A DNA stretch of 64,000 nucleotides from Jaltomata sinuosa (GCA_003996215.1 QJPP01004043.1:1-64000); one strand, 5' to 3'. Counted from the stretch's first letter, positions 46,690 through 59,111 are shown. Notes: a model not told the origin generated them from the letters alone. Translations and numbers: made by a program.

Positions 46690-49545
46690 AAAATGCGGAC
46701 AACGACACCAACAATAACTCCCAAATGACAAGCTCAGATTCCATCCAACTCCGTCAAAAATCCCTTCATCTCCGTCCATTGTGTGCGCTGGCGGAACCCA
46801 GAAGGTTCCAGAAGACCCAGGTGTCCTTCAATCCCGAAAATCTCGGGGTTTTCCTCTTGGATTCTATCAATTTCATACTCAATCATACGATTTCTCCAGC
46901 TCAGCCTTATCCTTAGAGGAAATTTGAAAATTTCTCCAAGCCCCACATCGAAAATTGCCTCTCAAATTGCGCAAGTTCACTCCTATATAAACCACACTAT
47001 TTCTTTATTGTGGGTAAGCGTTGATAAGGGTTTGAAGGCTAAAAATCAGTAAGATTCTTAGAAGCTTAATTTTTGGCCAAGAATTCTTGACCTTTCCGGC
47101 TGGCTTTTGGTGTTCTTGGTTTTTTTGGAGAACCACTCTCTAGCTCAAAGGAGGTCAAAGGTTTTCAGTGAGGGAAATTTTATTCTGGCGAGTTCAAAGT
47201 CAAAGTTAAGTGGTGTAATCATCGTCAATTCACCGGTCCGGTTTTCTGCTCGACAAAAGGTAATTCTTCTCCATTTTCTTTGTTTCGTTTGAATTTTAGG
47301 CGTTCAGTAATTAGCTTAGCATTTAACTCTCTATTCTTTGAGATGGTTTCTTTCTCTTTGTTTTTATTTTAATTAGTTAGTAAGTAATTTTGGCTTATTC
47401 TGTTGTTATGGAATCATTTTGAGACGAGTCCTTAAATCTAAATCTGTGTGAAATCATGGAGTCTAGGAACTAAGGTTGAGTTGACAGCCTCAAATAAGTC
47501 AATTCATGAGATAATTAACTCTTTACTCTACTTTTACTTCTAACATCTGTTGCATTTCGTTGATTATGTTCTAGTATTAGGTGTTCAATCTCTTTAGTTA
47601 TGGACTAGCAATACTAAATCAAGTGAAGTCAATTCGTAGTTCTTTTACTCGAAAGTGTTTTCCCTGTATAAAAGATTTAGTTAGTGATTTGTGTGATTAA
47701 GATGACTTTTTTAAATTTTATTCTTCAGACAACTTGATGATCATAATCCCCTCTCGATAATTGATCTAGAAATTTAAATGACGAAGCGTATTCGATTGAT
47801 AGCTTAAGGCAGATTTAAGGCCTGTTTTGGTTTGATGGTTCAAATGATTTAATCATGGCCCTTAGTTATTTCTTTAAGAATCATTTGCTACATAGAAGAG
47901 CCTAAATCCTTTCGTTTTTCTTTTTTAGCTCACATATTTGTACTTCAAATAGAAAAGAGTAATTTGTTTGGTTTTCTTTTGCTCTTAAAGTGAATCTGCT
48001 GCCCCATTTGTTTTCACCTGTTAACAAGTCCTTGGGCTAAAATTGACCTATGTTTTAGAATGATATGCTTTCCTAAGTAGTTAGCTATATATTCCATAGC
48101 AAGCTTAATATATTTCAAGGCATTTATTTCATTGTGAAAAAGTATAGCCTCAAGAATGGTTTATCTTTTAAAATTTGTTGATATTTGGACTAGTTTTAAG
48201 GATAAAATTTGCATCTTTAAATTTTATTACGTGAACTCCTTTAAGACCTATTAGGTATATGTGTAAAAGTTTGTCATGTTTTGAACTGTATTAAATCAAG
48301 TTCTGTCGAACATATTTTTAGGCTAAAGTAACCATTGTTTACCATGTTAAATGAATCACGTATATTCTTAAGATAATTTCCTTCGAATATATCTATGTGT
48401 TGTGATCTGAAGTTCGGGAATCAGTTTCTTCCTCTTTTAAGTTAAGTTATGGTGACTTAATTTAGCACACGATTGTTTTCTTGTAAGTTTGAGCAGAATG
48501 CTAACCATTTCTTTCTCTCTTCTTTGTGCATGAAACTCTCCCGAACGAGTCCAATTGCACTCCCCATTCCCTTGCATTCGTTCTCCTTCGAGTCAAACAT
48601 CAAAAAGGAAAAGGGAAGCTAATATTAAGGCCTAAAGGCCCGAAAACAGAGTAGTGGCAACAATATTCCAACAGATATGCAGCAGCAAGCTCAGCAGAGG
48701 CGTGAAATTGGACTTTGGACATAAAGTCCAAAGAAGATAATTAGCTCGATTTTTCTCCCTCCCCTCTTTGTGAATTATTTATTTGCTTTATGTATTAATA
48801 TTTATTTCGTACTCACTATTTTTTAACTTGGATGAATCCCCGTAAGAGTTATATTAAATTGTTTACTAAATTGTTGCTCACATGATTATTCCTTTTTAAG
48901 CGTTTAAATTAGGCAAACTCAAGCTTATAGAATAACTTAAGAATTATTCATATTCTTTCATATTTATTTAAAAAGCTCTATGATAATTTAGGACTTTGTG
49001 AGAATAACTTAAAGATCTCTTATATCCTTTCATAGTTATTAAACAAAGGATCTTTCAATTCACGTCTATGAGTTTGAATTAACCATTTAGTTCAAAATCT
49101 TGATTTGGACAAATTGTTAAAAATAGAACTATTGAAACTTCGACACTTAATTTTGTTTTTTTTCATAATTTTGAAATAAAATGAATAAACAAGTCTTAAT
49201 AATTTATTATTATTTTTAATAAACAAGATTCTCAAATGATTTTATGTTTTCTCAAATAACTTAAGATTTTCAAAATTAGCCAAATATTTTAAATCCGTCG
49301 GGAACCACACTTTGTGGATTTTTGAGTGTCTAACACCTTCTTTCGAATTTAACTTGAACCCTTACCCGAACTCTGGTTTTTAATAATAGGTTTTCTAAAA
49401 ATACCTTTTTAATGGTTTCTTGATTTTCTCAAAATTAAGTGGCGACTCTCTTTAAATTATTTTTTCAAAACAAAATGAATAAAATGAGTTTTTCTCCACG
49501 AAAGTTATGAAGTAATTTTTGAATAATTTGAAAACGAACGTAACA

Positions 49546-50312
49546 AGGACTAGTTTCTATCATTGTGTGAGTTCTCATACAACAACAACTACCACTCTAG
49601 TATCGGCATGGCACCATTTAAGGCGCTATACGGGAGGGGATGTAGATCACCCATAAGATGGTTTGAGGCAGGCGATGTGAAGCCTTTGAGCGTTGACTTG
49701 GTAAGGGAAGCTCAGGAAAAAGTAAGGGAAATTCAAACTAAGTTGCTGCCAGCCCAAAGCAGGTAAAAAGAGTACGCATATCGCAAGGTAAGAGACATGG
49801 AATTTTAGGTTGGTAAAAAGGTGTTATTGAAAGTGTCACCAATGAAGGGGGTTATGCGATTCGACAAGAAGGTCAAGCTCAACCAGCGGTATATCGATCC
49901 ATTTGAGGTTCTCGAAATTGTAGGGCCAGTGACTTACAGGTTAGCACTGCTGCCTAGTTTTTTTGGGGTTCATCCAGTCTTCCATGTGTCCATGTTGAAG
50001 CGATACCATAGGGATGAGGAATATATCATTAAGTGAGATTCAATTTTTCTAGACAGGAATCTTCAATATGAAGAGGAACCGGTTGTGATTCTTGATTGGA
50101 ATGTCTAAAAGTTGAAGACAAAGGAGATCAAATCTATGAAAGTTCAATGAAAGCATCATCCAGTTGAAGAAGCCACTTGGAAAACCTAGAAGGACATGCG
50201 GGACAAGTACCCTCACTTGTTTGAGGATTTAGGTACTACACTTTCCCCTCTTTTACTTTGTATTTTTGGGTCTGATCATTCGGGGATGAATGATGGGTAA
50301 ATTAGTATCTGT
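49546..50312 (+). pseudogene. B1 integrase C-terminal part and 3' tail, broken
   Basis: Resumes the integrase after the inserted LTR: CEFSYNNNYHSSIGMAPFKA, LYGRGCRSPI, KVSPMKGVMRFDKKVKL and HPVFHVSMLKRYHRD. A chromodomain-position tail with EEATWKT and KYPHLFEDLG follows. Stops occur near 49765, 50034, 50106 and 50188. The last bases before 50313 include ATGAATGATGGGTAAATT, where a polypurine tract would lie. Confidence 0.85.
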
Positions 50313-52021
50313 TGTAATGATCGGGTCCGTTGTTATAGATAAACCTTTCGTGCCAAGTTTCAGGTTAGAAAATTTTCGGGTTTGGGAGTTGGAAGTTTTG
50401 GGATAGGCTACTCTCAGGCGATTTCTGAGTGAGGTATGGTCTAGGAAAATTCAGGTAAGGATTGGATAACGTGTATTGTGTTGAGCTATTTTTTCCTTTA
50501 GATGAGTCATTAAGAAGTCCGAGGGACTTTTCAGAAATGAATTCGGGTAAGTAGAACTCCCAGTATTAAAGTTGACATGAAGGGGTTATTCGGGAATTAA
50601 GGTGTGTTGTAAAATGGGCACTTTTGTGGAAATTTTTGAGATGCTGTCCTGTGTCAACTGCTACGCTATAGCGGAATAATTCTCGCTATAGCGTCAACGG
50701 TGGTCAGCACCGCCATAGCGGTCGATTTCGCTATGGAGGCACCACTATAGTGGTGTACGGACCACTATAGCGTACTGAGTTAGGATTTAATGCAGAAACT
50801 TCTCCAAAATGTTGAGTTTTTCCTCAAGAGCATTTTGGAGAAGGGAAAGGGCGATCTGGGCAATTTCAACTCCGTTCTTCATCATTTTTCATCCCAAAGG
50901 TAAGGATTTTACTCCCCTAACTTCATACTATATTCCCTACATAGTAGAATTGCTAGTTTCAGGCTTGGAGGAAGGTTTGGATTGACCTAGGAATGGTAGA
51001 ATTCGGGGAAAAAAGGAATTCTAGTGTGTTAAGTTCTTGGGTCTTAAATATTGTTGATGGGTTATGATCAATTCACCATAATTCTCTTAATGTATCCGTA
51101 AAAATGATAGATTTAGGTAAATTAGTGGTGAAAAAGCCCAGAAGTGGGTGGAATAATTATAGTTTTGACCTGAGGATTGAGATTTTGTATAATCCAGGTA
51201 TTATAGGCTATTGGACTGGTTTTAACATATTTTGTAATCATTTATAGACCAAGAACAAGTAAATATTTTGAAAAATGGGAAGGCTCTGTAGTAGAGCTTT
51301 TGATTTGTTCGAGGTAGATGATGGTTACTGTTTTCTCAATATGCAATATGTGTACATGTGCTATCACGTAGTATTGTATGAGTTGCATGCTTAGGAAAGA
51401 AATTATGAATGTCTAGCTATCCTGTGTCAATAGTGTGAAATGAACTGGTTTGGTTACTTGTTGGTTTACAAGTGTGATGTTGTTCATTATTTATTGACTT
51501 GTTGGATTGTGTGTGATATTCGATTGGCTCGGGTATCACGCCTGGTACAGGATATTTATCGGTTGGCTCGGATACCATGCCTGATATAGAATATTTATCG
51601 GTTGACTCGGGTACCCGCCTGGTATGAGAATGATATTGGTTGGCTCGAGTACTACGCCTGGTATGGGTTCTATATATCGGTTGGCTCAAGTACCACGCCT
51701 GATACGAGTTTAATTGTACTTGCATTGATTATATTCTGACGATAGTTCAATGAGTGGACCGAGTTGTATTCTTGATATGTGATTGTTGCATGATGGTCCT
51801 TGAGAGATCGGGTAGTTACACATAACTGTGGGGATGGTCATAGTGTAGACCAAGATTGCATGTTGAACCCTTAGTTGTTGTCTTAGGGATTCGTAGTTGG
51901 TCCGGATTAGTTGAAGAGATATATAGTATTGTCATGATGTGTTGTGTAATGGCTGTCAGACCTGTTATGTGATTGGTAAGCTAGAGGAAAGACTTAGAGT
52001 CTAGTTTTATTGATGGCTTAT
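50313..52021 (+). mobile_element. B1 3' LTR, truncated
   Basis: Collinear with 35236-36945 of the 5' LTR, starting TGTAATGATCGGG. It stops about 520 bp short of the expected end, where element D begins (52022). Palindrome cluster 50660-50770 and the GGTACC minisatellite are present. Visible differences from the 5' LTR are frequent, so the insertion is not recent. Confidence 0.85.
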
Positions 52022-52538
52022 TGATGTGAAACAAAAAGTTAAAACAAGATATGAATTAAAAGGTAGAATTTAAAGAGGGATAAACACAATTAAATTTAAA
52101 TAATTAAAAGATGTAATGGTGAACTAACCAAAATACCACTTAATTGAGAATTAAAAGCACCTAATCTATTAGAATCCTCAAGAAGGTAGTTACCTTACTT
52201 GCAAATCCCAGGACAAAATATTAAAATTCAACAAAGGATTTTCAAGCTCTCACAAGAGGCACAATTCTTCAAATGTCAAAAACTAACTATAAAACCATAA
52301 TATTCTACTATTTATACTAAGGATTAAAAGTAGTAAGGAAAGATCTAATTGCCCCTCATTAAAATTACAAGCTAATTAAAATGGTAGAGCACTTAATATA
52401 TTAAATATCTTCAAGTCTTCCATGTTGGAGCCTTCCAAAGATTCCATTTTCATCCATAAAGCTTGCAATGCTTGAAGGTCCTTAGCTTGACTCCTTGTGA
52501 ACGGCCTCCTTGAAGTAGTGTCACTTTGATCTACATCA
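52022..52538 (-). mobile_element. Element D 3' LTR (517 bp)
   Basis: On the minus strand it runs from TGATGTAGATCAAAG to GTTTCACATCA, with TGATGT/ACATCA as the short terminal inverted repeat. A polypurine tract, AAGAAGGGGAGAGAG on the minus strand (52539-52553), directly precedes it. It lies inside the B1 3' LTR. The remaining part of B1's LTR is not found on the far side. Confidence 0.8.
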
Positions 52539-53529
52539 CTCTCTCCCCTTCTTCAAAAGAATTTGTCCTCGAATTTGCCACACCTACATCAAAAAGAGAT
52601 AGATCACTAACATTGAAAATATTATGGATCAAATACTCACTTGGTAAGTCCACTTTGTAAGCATTATCTCTAATCTTCTCAAGCACTTTAAAAGGTCCAT
52701 CTCCTCTTGGCATAAGTTTGTTATTCCTTTTGCTAGGAAATCTTTCCTTTCCAAAGTGAACACATACCCAATCACGGGGTGTAAAAGTAACTCTTTTTCG
52801 TCTCTTGTTGGCTCTTTTGATTGCATCTTTTTTGGCCTTCTCAATTTGCAATCTCACTTTCTCATGGATACTCTTCATAGCTTTTGCCTTAGCTTTAGCA
52901 TTTATACTTACAATTACATCTTTGGCTAAAAAATTTAAATCTAATGGAGTCAAGGGATTAAAGCCATAAACACACTCAAATGGAGCTATACCAATAGATC
53001 TATGAATAGTTCTATTATATGCAAACTCAATTAATGGTAATTGATCCTCCCAAGAAAACTTTCCTTTAATCATAGCCTTAAGCATGTTACCTAAAGTTCT
53101 ATTAACCACCTCGGTTTGACCATCCGTTTGAGGATGACAACAAGTAAAAAATAACAATTTTGTTCCCAAATTTTTCCACAAACACCTCCAAAAATGGCTA
53201 AGAAATTTTAAATCTCTATCACTAACAATAATTTGGGAAACACCATGTAATTTCATCACATTATGAACAAATAAAGTAGCAACATGAGATGCATCATCAC
53301 TTTTATGACAAGCAATAAAGTGAGCCATTTTAGAAAATCTATCCACAACAACAAAAATGCTATCCTTACCATTCCTAGTCCTAGAGAGGCCAACAACAAA
53401 GTCCATGGAAATATCCATCCAAGGATCGCTAGGAATAGGCAAAGGGGTATACAAGCCATGGGGATGGGTATAAGATTTAGCATGCTTACAATTCAAACAC
53501 CTAGCACAAATTCTTTCTATATCTGTTAT
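52531..53529 (-). CDS. Element D Ty3/gypsy integrase (partial, open frame)
   Basis: About 330 residues of an uninterrupted integrase, cut at its N-terminal side by the B2 LTR at 53530. The zinc-binding CARCLNCKHAKS is followed by core strings WMDISMDFVVGL (first Asp), IIVSDRDLKFL (second Asp) and TDGQTEVVNRTLGNML (Glu). EFAYNRTIHRSIGIAPFECV and a lysine/arginine-rich C-part with KLMPRGDGPFKVLEKI and SEYLIHNIFNVSDL come after. All three catalytic acids are present. The last codons overlap the polypurine tract, and the stop lies just inside the LTR. It is a different Ty3/gypsy lineage from family B and carries no stop codons, so it is younger or better preserved. Confidence 0.9.
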   Translation of the reverse strand: MTDIERICARCLNCKHAKSYTHPHGLYTPLPIPSDPWMDISMDFVVGLSRTRNGKDSIFVVVDRFSKMAHFIACHKSDDASHVATLFVHNVMKLHGVSQIIVSDRDLKFLSHFWRCLWKNLGTKLLFFTCCHPQTDGQTEVVNRTLGNMLKAMIKGKFSWEDQLPLIEFAYNRTIHRSIGIAPFECVYGFNPLTPLDLNFLAKDVIVSINAKAKAKAMKSIHEKVRLQIEKAKKDAIKRANKRRKRVTFTPRDWVCVHFGKERFPSKRNNKLMPRGDGPFKVLEKIRDNAYKVDLPSEYLIHNIFNVSDLSLFDVGVANSRTNSFEEGERVM

Positions 53530-55729
53530 TGTCATGACCCAACCCATCGTGAGTGACACTTACCCAACCCCCGGATGAGCGAACCAATAGAGTTCAACCC
53601 TTGCCTAGACTAACAGCCTAAAACCAGCAAACGAAAAGTAAACTAGCAATCAAAACAAATAAAAAACTAATCATAATCATTATCCTGCAGAAAATCCCTC
53701 CTAGGAACTGAAAGTCATCGTACCAAACATCAATACCAAATATCTGAATACGGGGATGCAACCCCAAAAGATAAAAATGAAATAGTTTTAGGTCCAAAAC
53801 TATGGACTGAAACTCTAAGGACAACCCAAGGTAGCTCGAAACAAGCAGCTCACCCTTGAAAGTCAGAATCGTCGATGCTAAATGCGAGGTCGCGTCTCAG
53901 TCGCTGGTAGATTTCCTGTACTCACCAAAGACAAACAAGTGCAGTATCAGTACACCACCATTGTGTACTGGTAGGATCATCAGCCAGTTTTCAAGTAAAC
54001 AACATATATAACAGTACAACATATGCAAGTATATATATGAAAAACATGCAACAAGTATACAGGTCCTAGACTACAAGTCTCTACTTACCTTGTCCCAGCA
54101 TGAAATCCATCTTTTACAGTTCTATACCATGAACATGAGCCATTAACTATACTTTTCCATCTAGCCCGGACCCACCCTGGAATCCCCTCTAGATACATAC
54201 CAAAAGTAATGATTCCTCCCGGCCTAAACCAAGACCAACACAGCAGTTATACAAAGTTCCCGGCCACTCAAGGACCACTAATAATAACACCTTTTAAAAG
54301 ACAACCTGGTCCACTCACGGAACCAATATCAAGTATCACATTCAGTAAAACAACCTGGTCCACACACGGAACCAATATCAGCTAATGCAATACAATAATC
54401 AATGTACCAATGCAAGATGCAATAAAGTAAACCCGTACCAGGCGTGGTACCTGTGCCAACCAAGTGTTATACCCGTGCCAACCATTTGTTATACCCGTAC
54501 CAGGCGTGGTACCCAAGATAACCAAATGTCAACAAACCACAATCAATATATTAACACACACAACTTGTAAAACCAATAAGTGAACACCATTCAATCACAG
54601 ACTGTAAACAGGAACCTAGACATTCCACACAACTTTCCTAAGCAATGTAATGCATACAATCACTTAGACATGAGTACATGAATATACACATTCACAGAAA
54701 ATCATAAACCATCACCTACCTCGAAATGTTCCAAGCTCTATTAGACTCTAGCTTTCCCGTGTTCCGAATTTCTCTCTCGTTCTTGGTCTAAAAACAACAC
54801 ACCGTACATACAATTAACACACAAGGCCTGCACATTACCCGAATTATATCAAATCCCCAAACCCTAGGCCACGCATGATCATCTCACCCTTTCCTCGGGC
54901 TTTTCCACCGTTAATTCTCCTAGTTCTATCATTTTTACGGATAAAACAGGGAAGTAAACAACCTATGTTCATAATAATGTACTTTAATCCATGCCTAAGA
55001 ACACACATGCTTGAAATCCCCTTCCTTCTCCGAATTCCACCATCCCTAGGTTATTCTAACCTTTCCCAAATTCCCTCCTAGCAATTCTACCGCATAGAAA
55101 ACATAATACAAAGATTGGGGGACAAAATCCTTACCTTGGGGAAAAATTTTGACGGAAAATGGAAGAAAAATGCCTGGAATCGCCTAGCCCTTCTCTCAAA
55201 ATGAAATTGTGAAAAACTGAATATTTTTGGAGCTGTTTCTGCATTAAAATTTATCGGCCCGCTATAGCGGTAGGCTGCCGCTATAGCGGTCTTAAGTAGG
55301 TTGACTGCCCTTTGACCGCGGCTGTAGCGGTAATTTCCACCGCTATAGCGGTGGCCACTATCGCGCGCGATTGCGCTCATCACGGATAGAAGGTCCGGAA
55401 ATTTTCCAGTTTTGGCCATTTTACAACACACTTGCTTTTCCCGATAACCCGAAACAGCCCCTTCACGTCAAACGTGATTCTGGAAGTTCTACCTACCCAA
55501 ATGTGATTCCGAAAAGTTCCCTGAACTCCTTTATGTCTTGGCTACGTGGAAACCTAGCTCGAAGCAAGACACAAAGACCAATCCTTACCCGAATTTCCCT
55601 AGTCTATACCTCGCTCCAAAATTGGCCGAGGCTAGCCTAGCCCAAAATTCAAACCCCTAAATCCGAAGTTTTCTAACTCTAAAACTTGGCACGATTAGAC
55701 TACCCGTAATTACGGACCCGGTCATTACA
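53530..55729 (-). mobile_element. Family-B element B2, 3' LTR, reversed
   Basis: Plus-strand ends TGTCATGACCC and GGTCATTACA, i.e. a 2,200-bp LTR from TGTAATGACC to GGGTCATGACA on the minus strand. It carries the same landmarks as the B1 LTRs: the GCTATAGC cluster at 55260-55350 and the GGTACC minisatellite at 54430-54525. It is joined at 55730 to B2 internal sequence and at 53529 to element D. Confidence 0.88.
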
Positions 55730-57408
55730 ACAAATACTAATTTACCCATCGTTCATCCCCGAATGATCAAACCCAAATTACAGAAATAAAAGGAAGGAAG
55801 TGTAGTACCTGAATCCTCAAACAATCGAGGGTACTTGTCCCGCATGTCCTTCTCGGTTTCTCAAGTGGCTTCCTCAATCGAATGATGCTTCCACTGAACC
55901 TTCACCATATCCATCACCTTTGTCTTTAACCTCCGGACATCTCGAGCAAGAATCAAAACTGGTTCCTCTTCATAACGAAGGTCCTTATCGAAAAATATCT
56001 CATCCCACTTGATGATGTAATCCCTATCCCCATGGTATCACTTAAGCATGGATATATGGAATCTCGGATGGACGCCCGATAAACTAGGTGGCAGTGCTAA
56101 CTTGTAAGCCACTGGCCCCATAATTTCAAGAACTTCAAACGGACCGATAAACTGAGGGCTAAGCTTTCCCTTCTTACCAAACCGCATAACCCCTTTCATT
56201 GGTGATACCTTTAACAATACCTTCTCACCAACCTGAAAGTCCATGTCCCGAAACTTGCGATCTGCATACTCCTTCTGCCTGCTTTGAGAAGCCAGCAACT
56301 TAGTTTGTATGCCCCTTACCTTTTCCTGCACTTCCTTCACTAAGTCTAGGCCCAGAGGCTTCACATCGCCTTCCTCAAACCACCCAACCGGTGATCTGTA
56401 GTTCCTCCCATACAGGGCCTCGAACGGTGCCATATCGATACTGGAGTGGTAGCTATTATTGTACGAGAATTCGCACAACGGTAGAAACTGATCCCAATGA
56501 CCCCCGAAGTCCATCACATATGCTCTCAGCATGTCCTCCAATACCTGGATCATCCTTTCCGACTGACCATCAGTCTGAGGGTGGAAGACTATGCTAAAGG
56601 TGAGTTGTGTACCCAACTCTTCATGTAACTTGCCCCAGAACTTAGAAGTAACTGCGTACCACTGTCTGAAATGATGGATAGTAGTACCCCATGCAGTCTC
56701 ACAATCTCCTTCACGTAGATCTTAGCTAATTGATGCGAATTATAATCTACCCTGACCGGAATGAAATGAGTGGACTTGGTCAGCCTGTCAACAATGACCC
56801 AAATTGAGTCATACTTCTCCAATGTCTTGGGAAGACCCACCACGAAGTCCATGGCTATTCTTTCCCACTTTCACTATGGGATTGACATTTTCTGAAGTAG
56901 TCCTGCAGGTCTCTGATGTTCATACTTTACCTGCTGGCAGTTCTGACATTTGGACACAAAGTCCACTATGTCCCTTTTCATCCCGGGCCACCAGTAACGC
57001 TGCCTCAAGTTCCTGTACATTTTGGTCACACCCGGATGAATTGAATACCGCAAACCATGAGCTTCTGCCAAGATTTTCTGTATCATATCATCCACCCGAG
57101 GAACACAAATCCTCTCCCTGAAATGCAACACTCCACCAGAGTCTAACATGACATCTCTGGACTCCCCAGATACTACCTTACCTCGCAACTTACCCAGTTT
57201 CGGATCATGAAATTGTTTTGCCTTTATTTCCTCTATGAAGGTGGCTTTGACCTCAATGCTGGCCAACAACCCACCTTGATCTGAAACACACAAGTGCATG
57301 AACTTGGCCTCCAAAGCCCGAATCTCCTTAGCCAATAGTTGTTTGGACGCCCCCAAACAAGCCAAGCTACCCATGCTAATAGTTTTCTGGCTTAATGCAT
57401 CTGGCCAA
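55730..57408 (-). pseudogene. B2 integrase and RNase H remnant, 5'-truncated
   Basis: Minus-strand order from 57408 down: DALSQKTISMGSLACLGASK, the HHCC region HPGVTKMYRNLRQRYWWPGM and CQNCQQVKYEHQRPAG, a TAG-TGA stop pair near 56875, then MDFVVGLPKTLEKYDSIWVI, IISDSGTQ and a frameshift near 56640. TDGQSERMIQVLEDML and CEFSYNNSYHSSIDMAPFEA follow, then KVSPMKGVMRFGKKGKL. It is better preserved than B1 but still broken. The element is lost beyond 57408 (no RT, gag or 5' LTR), so a deletion or rearrangement joined it to the following spacer. Confidence 0.85.
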
Positions 57409-58458
57409 CCATCGTAGAACACGTTTCTCATCAAATTTGTCGAAAATTCCATGAAAAATAAGTACATGTGTTTCTAGCCGGGAAAGTCACTCACATTGAC
57501 CAAACCTTTCGCTTTTGAAATCTCTGGCTTTCTTAAAAGAAAAATCAAAAAAAAAAAATTCCAAGAAAGAAGAAGAATTGACAAAATATCTCCACCACAA
57601 ATTTTCTTTTTCCCCACAAGTCTTGCTGCAAGCATTTTCATGAGTTAACTTATCATAAGTCACTCAATTAATAATTTTTATCTCAGCAGTATATAGTATA
57701 GTATTGAAAATAACATTTCTACCTTCACAAGGTATGAGTAAGGTCTGCGTATATTTTACCTTTATCATACCCCATCTTGTGGTATTACACTAGGTATATC
57801 TTACATAGTGCTAGCTTTCCATTTAATTTTATTTTCACTTCTTGGGGAATATGAATAGGAGTAACTTAATAGTAGTTGTTATGGGAATTTATGTTGGTTA
57901 AGACGAGGGATTTGAAGAATACTGATTCTGATTTCTAATTAATAAGGTGTGCATCAGCTTCAATGCAAAGGACTAATGGAACATATATTTTTCATGCTAT
58001 CAGAAGAGAGAAACCTTAAGTGACCATTTTTGTATGATAAGAATGAACTCTATGCGTGTAGAATTGGATTGTTTTAGGGGAACTACAATTATGATTTGTG
58101 AATTATTTATAATGCTGTAAATTTGAGGATTTTCAACTGTTTACCATCTTCCCAGCGTCCTATTTTGTTTGACTAGGGATTACTTTAGGAAGCCAAACAA
58201 ATAGGATATTTTTTTACCCTGATTTTCGAAAACTGTTCATTTTTATGATATTGAACATTCTAATATGAAACGTGCTACATCAACTACTTTCGTGCTTCAC
58301 ATGTTTGACTCCATTTATGTTGGTGGTTGTGTGGGCCAAAAACCTTAATTTGGTGTCTTGATATGGGCCAACTTGACTTGTCAATTATCATACCTTGCGT
58401 TCATACATATATCTATATACATTGATAAGAAAATCACACATCACTGGCAATTTCCACA
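57409..58458. other. Intergenic spacer and LTP promoter
   Basis: No gene. A decayed SINE 3' region (GGTATGAGTAAGGTCTGCGT) lies at about 57730-57805. The stretch 58150-58458 is the LTP upstream region. TATATCTATATAC at about 58407-58419, 40-50 bp before the start codon, is a TATA-like element. Confidence 0.45.
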
Positions 58459-58818
58459 ATGCTAAACAAGCAACTATTTCCTTTGCTTCTCATCTGCATC
58501 GCGGTGGTCACGGCCACCACCACAACAGCATCTAAAACTGTCACGTGCAACACGGTGTATAGTAGCCTTGAACCATGCCTTGGCTACGTGTTAGGTGGTG
58601 GATTAAGTGTGTCATCAGAGTGTTGCAGCGGGCTTAGATCTCTCTTCGATGCTACACGTACAACAGCTGACCACCGGAGTGCTTGCAAATGTATAACGAG
58701 CGTTGGTTCAGGCGCTACCGAAGCTCAAATCAGCCGTGCTGTTAAACTCCCTCGAATATGTAAGGCTAATGTTCCTGGCAAGATTAGTCTAGATGTTGAC
58801 TGCTCTAAGGTCAACTAA
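58459..58818 (+). CDS. Non-specific lipid-transfer protein, type 1
   Basis: A single-exon gene of 119 residues starting at the ATG after TTCCACA. An N-terminal signal peptide of about 25 residues (MLNKQLFPLLLICIAVV...) precedes a mature domain of about 94 residues with the eight-cysteine pattern C-X9-C-X14-CC-X19-CXC-X22-C-X13-C. That pattern is the signature of type 1 nsLTP. These secreted helical proteins carry lipids in a hydrophobic cavity and act in cuticle formation, defence or signalling. The protein ends DVDCSKVN. No intron is evident in the coding part, although many LTP1 genes have one near the C-terminus. The family is certain; the exact role is not. Confidence 0.95.
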   Translation: MLNKQLFPLLLICIAVVTATTTTASKTVTCNTVYSSLEPCLGYVLGGGLSVSSECCSGLRSLFDATRTTADHRSACKCITSVGSGATEAQISRAVKLPRICKANVPGKISLDVDCSKVN

Positions 58819-58860
58819 GAGACTTTTTTGTTAATTTTAGCCGCTGTTATTTTTCAGTGC

Positions 58861-59111
58861 ATAAGGCCGTTTGGCCATGAAAACCAAATACCAAGTTGGA
58901 GTTGGACATGAATATAAATTGGAGTTGTTTTTGACTTTTTGTGAGAGAAGTGAAAAGTGAAAAAAGTGAAAATACTTTTTTCTTGTTTTTCAAATTCCGA
59001 AATTCAACTTCAAGTTGAATCCAAAATTTTCCAAATTTGCATGGCCAAACACCATTTCCGGAATTCAACTCCGGAAAAAAGTAAAAAACTTCCATGCCAA
59101 ACGCCCTCTTA
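58861..59111. mobile_element. MITE downstream of the LTP gene
   Basis: Begins ATAAGGCCGTTTGGCCATG and ends with the near reverse complement CATGCCAAACGCCCTCTTA. The 251-bp AT-rich interior repeats TTGGAGTTGGAC/AAATTCAACTTC in both orientations. It lies within about 45 bp of the LTP stop codon, so it may be part of the 3' UTR. Confidence 0.75.

Larger units (their letters stand above)
42875..49545 (+). mobile_element. Tat/Ogre-like solo LTR inserted in B1
   Basis: Runs from TGTTGACACCCAATTTTGG to CGAACGTAACA and cuts the B1 integrase frame cleanly. Flanks are GGGAC (42870-42874) and AGGAC (49546-49550), a 5-bp duplication with one mutation. Excluding the family-A LTR nested in it, the piece is about 3.46 kb. 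The AAGTGGCGACTC word near its end and the TGTTGACACC start suggest the Tat/Ogre lineage (recognition from memory). There is no second LTR and no coding region, so it is a solo LTR left by recombination. Confidence 0.8.

Noticed and set aside
55087..55640. Frames of 89-114 codons in the B2 LTR
   Set aside because: LTR sequence shared with the non-coding B1 LTRs; the frames are not conserved between copies.
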